Shown: in pieces, positions 61,437 through 64,000 of the stretch | Numbering within the stretch: the first letter of the stretch is position 1 | Layout of the letters: every line of letters starts with the position of its first letter | From: Lachnospiraceae bacterium | GTDB lineage: Bacteria > Bacillota > Clostridia > Lachnospirales > Lachnospiraceae | Reading direction: 5' to 3' | NCBI GenBank assembly: GCA_022510565.1 | Contig: JAFLTE010000005.1 | Location: forward strand, 113,949 to 177,948 | Length of the DNA: 64,000 nucleotides | Notes under the pieces: model-generated | What the model was told of the DNA's origin: nothing | What the model saw: the letters and a program-made list of their open reading frames with translations, nothing else | The model's database searches: none | Program-made: the position numbers and the translations under genes

Positions 61437-62540
61437 TTATTTTTTGCACTGCAGCCGTATATTGAGCACAAATCCGATTCCAATATACAAACTGACCAGT
61501 GAAGTCAATCCATAACTGACGAACGGTAAAGGAATTCCCGTGTTGGGAATTACATTGGTGGCAACAGAAATATTGATAATACCTTGAAATCCGACCAGCG
61601 CCGCGACCCCCGCGGCTATAACCGTGCCGGCTATATCTTTTGCCCTTCTAGCTACCATAATACATTCAAATGAGATTAAAATCAACAAGACAATTACGGT
61701 ACAGCCCCCTACAAATCCAAATTCTTCCCCGATAACCGCGTAAATAAAGTCGGTTTGGGGTTCTGAAATAAAATTACCGTTCTTAACAGAACCGGACTCG
61801 TTGTTCTTGTATCCCTTGCCGTTTAACATGCCGGAACCGATGGCAGTGACGGAGTTAAGCTGTTGATAAGCTTCTGTGGTGGCGTATTCATTCGGATAAA
61901 GCCATGCAAGAATACGTCTCTGCTGAAAGGGTTCAATAATATCCTGATCCGGCTGCAATACCATCGTAAGCAGAATAATGAATGTAGGAATCGCCACTGC
62001 CAGCGCCATAATGATATATTTCCAGCTGATTCCGCCCACAAACATAATGACGCAGAAAAGCAATACCACCATAATACTTGTGGACATATCCGGCTGTTTA
62101 TAGATGAGGGCAATCGGTGGGATAAAAAGAAGCACACACAATCCGATGACCTTAAAAGTATCCATCTCATCCTTATGCCTTAAAATAAATTGTGCAAAAA
62201 ATAAGAGTAACAAAATTTTTGCCGTCTCGGACGGCTGAAACTGGATGCCGAAAACATTTAACCATCTCTGTGCACCACCCCTTTCTACTCCCATCTCTTT
62301 GACAAGCTCCAAAAGGGCGATATTTACCACATACAGTATCCAATAAAACTTCAGAATAAGTGAATAATCAAATAAGGAGAGAACTACCATCAGAAAAAAT
62401 CCAAAAACAAATCCTGCAATCTGTCTGGACTGAACCGATTCCTGTGCGCTTCCAATAGCAAAAATACCTATCCATGTCAGCGCAACAACCAAAACAATCA
62501 GCTTAAAATCATAGTCTCTGATGTGATAGTGTCTTAACAT
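61437..62540 (-). CDS. rodA: Rod shape-determining protein RodA (SEDS glycosyltransferase)
   Basis: Peptidoglycan glycosyltransferase that polymerises lipid II for side-wall growth together with a class B PBP. The 367-residue protein has ten membrane helices and SEDS signatures: RWLNVFGIQFQPSETAKI, YKQPDMSTS (catalytic Asp), QTDFIYAVIGEEFGFVG, and VIPNTGIPLPFVSYGLTSL near the end. GAAAGGAGGAG precedes the ATG. Lies between minE and mgsA. Confidence 0.93.
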   Translation of the reverse strand: MLRHYHIRDYDFKLIVLVVALTWIGIFAIGSAQESVQSRQIAGFVFGFFLMVVLSLFDYSLILKFYWILYVVNIALLELVKEMGVERGGAQRWLNVFGIQFQPSETAKILLLLFFAQFILRHKDEMDTFKVIGLCVLLFIPPIALIYKQPDMSTSIMVVLLFCVIMFVGGISWKYIIMALAVAIPTFIILLTMVLQPDQDIIEPFQQRRILAWLYPNEYATTEAYQQLNSVTAIGSGMLNGKGYKNNESGSVKNGNFISEPQTDFIYAVIGEEFGFVGGCTVIVLLILISFECIMVARRAKDIAGTVIAAGVAALVGFQGIINISVATNVIPNTGIPLPFVSYGLTSLVSLYIGIGFVLNIRLQCKK

Positions 62541-62624
62541 ATCACGTTCTCCTCCTTTCTGTATATTATCTTATCCTGCCAGCCGTCTACATATTCAGTA
62601 ATTAAACGGTGTACAGATAATTTG

Positions 62625-62903
62625 CTACGGTATATCGTGATTTAAATCAAGAATCGGTATATTGGCGTAGAGTGTGGGATTTTTTAAACTTCTCCCTTTG
62701 CTTCCCGCCTTGGTAATCTGTATCTCCATACTCTTAGTGTCAATTTTCATGTACTTGGAAATAACGTTGGCAATGTCATTTTTAATCATCTCCATCATCT
62801 CCTGCGAACAGTTGACACGGTCGGAAATAAGCAGAATCTTTAATCTGTCTTTTGCTATTTCTCTGGAGCTTTTCCGTTTTAATATATTTTTAAACACGCT
62901 CAT
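62625..62903 (-). CDS. minE: Cell division topological specificity factor MinE
   Basis: Releases MinD from the membrane by stimulating its ATPase, creating the oscillation that keeps the Z ring at mid-cell. The 92-residue protein has the membrane-binding start MSVFKNILKRKSSREIAKDRLKILL and the later MinD-interacting and dimerising strand (IQITKAG). AGGAGGGATGAG is close before the ATG. Only 5 bases separate it from minD. Confidence 0.92.
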   Translation of the reverse strand: MSVFKNILKRKSSREIAKDRLKILLISDRVNCSQEMMEMIKNDIANVISKYMKIDTKSMEIQITKAGSKGRSLKNPTLYANIPILDLNHDIP

Positions 62904-62908
62904 CCCTC

Positions 62909-63700
62909 CTAACCCTTATGAAAAATACCTGACACTCTTGCCCAGAAGGAAACTCCCTTCTCTAAATCGAGAAAAGGTACTTCTCTGCCCAGCACTCTGT
63001 GACAGATATTCTGATAAGCCTTGCCTGCCAGTGTATTACTGCCCACGAGAGGTTCACCCTGGTTTGTGGCAATCACTACATTCTCATCGTCAGGAACCAT
63101 GCCGATGAGCGGTAAAGAAAGGATGTCCACCACATCCTCGGAGGACATCATGTCTCCGCGCTTGATCATATCATAGCGGATGCGGTTAATAACTAAATCA
63201 ATCTTATGTATTTCGTTGGCCTCTAAGAGCCCGATAATCCGGTCAGCATCTCTTATGGCTGAAACTTCCGGTGTGGTAACTACAAGTGCTCTGTCCGCGC
63301 CTGCAATGGCATTCTGAAATCCCTGCTCTATACCCGCGGGACAATCCAGGATAATATAGTCAAACTGATCCTTAAGATGACTGATCATTTTAACCATTTG
63401 GGAAGGATTTACCGCAGTCTTATCCCTTGTCTGTGCAGAGGGAAGTAAAAATAAAGTAGGATAACGCTTGTCCCGTATAATTGCCTGCTTAATGCGGCAG
63501 TTTCCCTCCACTACATCTACCAGATTGTAGACGATTCTGTTTTCTAATCCCATAACAACATCCAGATTGCGCAGTCCGATATCGGTATCGATTAGAATCA
63601 CTTTTTTGCCCATGGCTGCCAGACCTGTACCAACGTTTGCGGTAGTAGTGGTCTTGCCTACTCCGCCTTTACCTGATGTGACGACAATTACTTCGCTCAT
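62909..63700 (-). CDS. minD: Septum site-determining ATPase MinD
   Basis: Deviant Walker A ATPase (SGKGGVGKTT) that recruits MinC to the membrane. The 263-residue protein has LIDTDIGLRNLDVVMGLE, YIILDCPAGIEQGFQNA, and a C-terminal amphipathic membrane-targeting helix (VSFWARVSGIF). AGGAGGTC precedes the ATG. Flanked by minC and minE. Confidence 0.97.
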   Translation of the reverse strand: MSEVIVVTSGKGGVGKTTTTANVGTGLAAMGKKVILIDTDIGLRNLDVVMGLENRIVYNLVDVVEGNCRIKQAIIRDKRYPTLFLLPSAQTRDKTAVNPSQMVKMISHLKDQFDYIILDCPAGIEQGFQNAIAGADRALVVTTPEVSAIRDADRIIGLLEANEIHKIDLVINRIRYDMIKRGDMMSSEDVVDILSLPLIGMVPDDENVVIATNQGEPLVGSNTLAGKAYQNICHRVLGREVPFLDLEKGVSFWARVSGIFHKG

Positions 63701-63766
63701 ATCTGCCGTTGACCTCCTGAATATGATGTATTATCGTCCCCTGACCAAATTGCCGCAAATTATGTA

Positions 63767-64000
63767 TTATACGGGCAGTTCGTTCAGTAATTCTTTGGTA
63801 ATCGGCTCCATAATCACTCTTTGGTCTTTTACATAAGCAATTTTAGGCTGAATTTTAGGTTTTATTGACCACTTGCTCTGTTTCTCGGAAGTCTTGTATT
63901 TGAAATCACCGATTTTTAATTTCTCAGGTGACATTTCAAGCGCTACCACGAAGTGTCCCTCTTCGCCGTTTCCGCCGGCGTATGCTTGTCCGTAGAGACC
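63767..64000 (-). CDS. minC: Septum site-determining protein MinC, C-terminal part
   Basis: The gene runs off the right edge; 77 residues and the stop are visible. The segment GLYGQAYAGGNGEEGHFVVA then LEMSPEKLKIGDF resembles the MinC beta-helical domain (G-x-A-xAGxxG ... LxPxQLRIA), and IAYVKDQRVIMEP matches its end (IxIEP). With minD and minE following, it completes a minCDE operon. N-terminal FtsZ-inhibiting domain lies outside the window. Confidence 0.82.
   Translation of the reverse strand, partial: GLYGQAYAGGNGEEGHFVVALEMSPEKLKIGDFKYKTSEKQSKWSIKPKIQPKIAYVKDQRVIMEPITKELLNELPV

Overview
The window is a chromosomal segment of a Gram-positive, low-to-middle GC, endospore-forming anaerobe of the class Clostridia, most likely family Lachnospiraceae. 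Supporting signs are the rsmD-coaD-ylbJ block, a ribosomal protein L27 with a cleavable N-terminal extension next to its protease Prp, the short HisG/HisZ pair, a LexA that uses the Firmicute-type SOS box GAAC-N4-GTTC, SepF together with MinCDE, and strong AGGAGG-type ribosome-binding sites. Genus cannot be fixed from the sequence alone. I saw no rRNA, tRNA, transposase, prophage or CRISPR array, and no stretch of 300 bases or more without a gene.

Layout. 1-4333: rsmD, coaD, a coiled-coil protein, a membrane-anchored amidase, and convergent ylbJ/spoVV. 4415-11504: RNA-modification and housekeeping genes (pseudouridine synthases, a HAD phosphatase, a YgiQ radical SAM protein, an SDR, a YbaK protein, recU). 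11565-16737: a histidine operon hisZ-hisG-hisD-hisB-hisIE with a consensus promoter; hisIE carries an extra degenerate HisF-like domain, and hisC, hisH, hisA and hisF are absent here. 16781-23407: an accessory stretch with a frameshifted GH10 xylanase lipoprotein, a 5'-truncated HIT gene, a streptothricin-acetyltransferase-like GNAT, a methyltransferase, a PAS-GGDEF protein, a remnant of a second copy of the GNAT gene, a peptidase S51 protein and another GNAT. 23473-39001: a conserved backbone (TIGR03960 radical SAM protein, TIGR03936 partner, RNase G, NUDIX, aldo/keto reductase, HD protein, L21-Prp-L27, ObgE, YhbY, NadD, YqeK, RsfS).

That backbone is interrupted at 25831-29930 by an AT-rich island. 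It holds a roughly 1000-residue metallophosphoesterase with three internal N-terminal repeats, followed by a MntA/HepT nucleotidyltransferase toxin-antitoxin pair. The island separates the TIGR03960 and TIGR03936 genes, which are normally adjacent, and ends in a promoter plus attenuator-like hairpin. I regard it as the best candidate for an undescribed (possibly defensive) system.

39199-42833: a DUF378 protein, lexA, and a divergent SOS-controlled YneA-like LysM gene sharing a control region with four SOS-box-like sites, then a Xer-type recombinase and TtcA. 43020-48436: an AI-2E transporter, a glycosyltransferase and two GT-C-like membrane proteins, probably for surface glycans. 48533-54128: a GNAT, an unusual membrane/PstS-like fusion, a cytidylate-kinase-like protein, CstA and two unknown proteins. 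54174-64000 (minus strand): rluD-lspA-aroB, the sepF-yggS-HlyD-like cluster, a small P-loop protein, and the cell-shape/division operon minC-minD-minE-rodA-mgsA-dacA.
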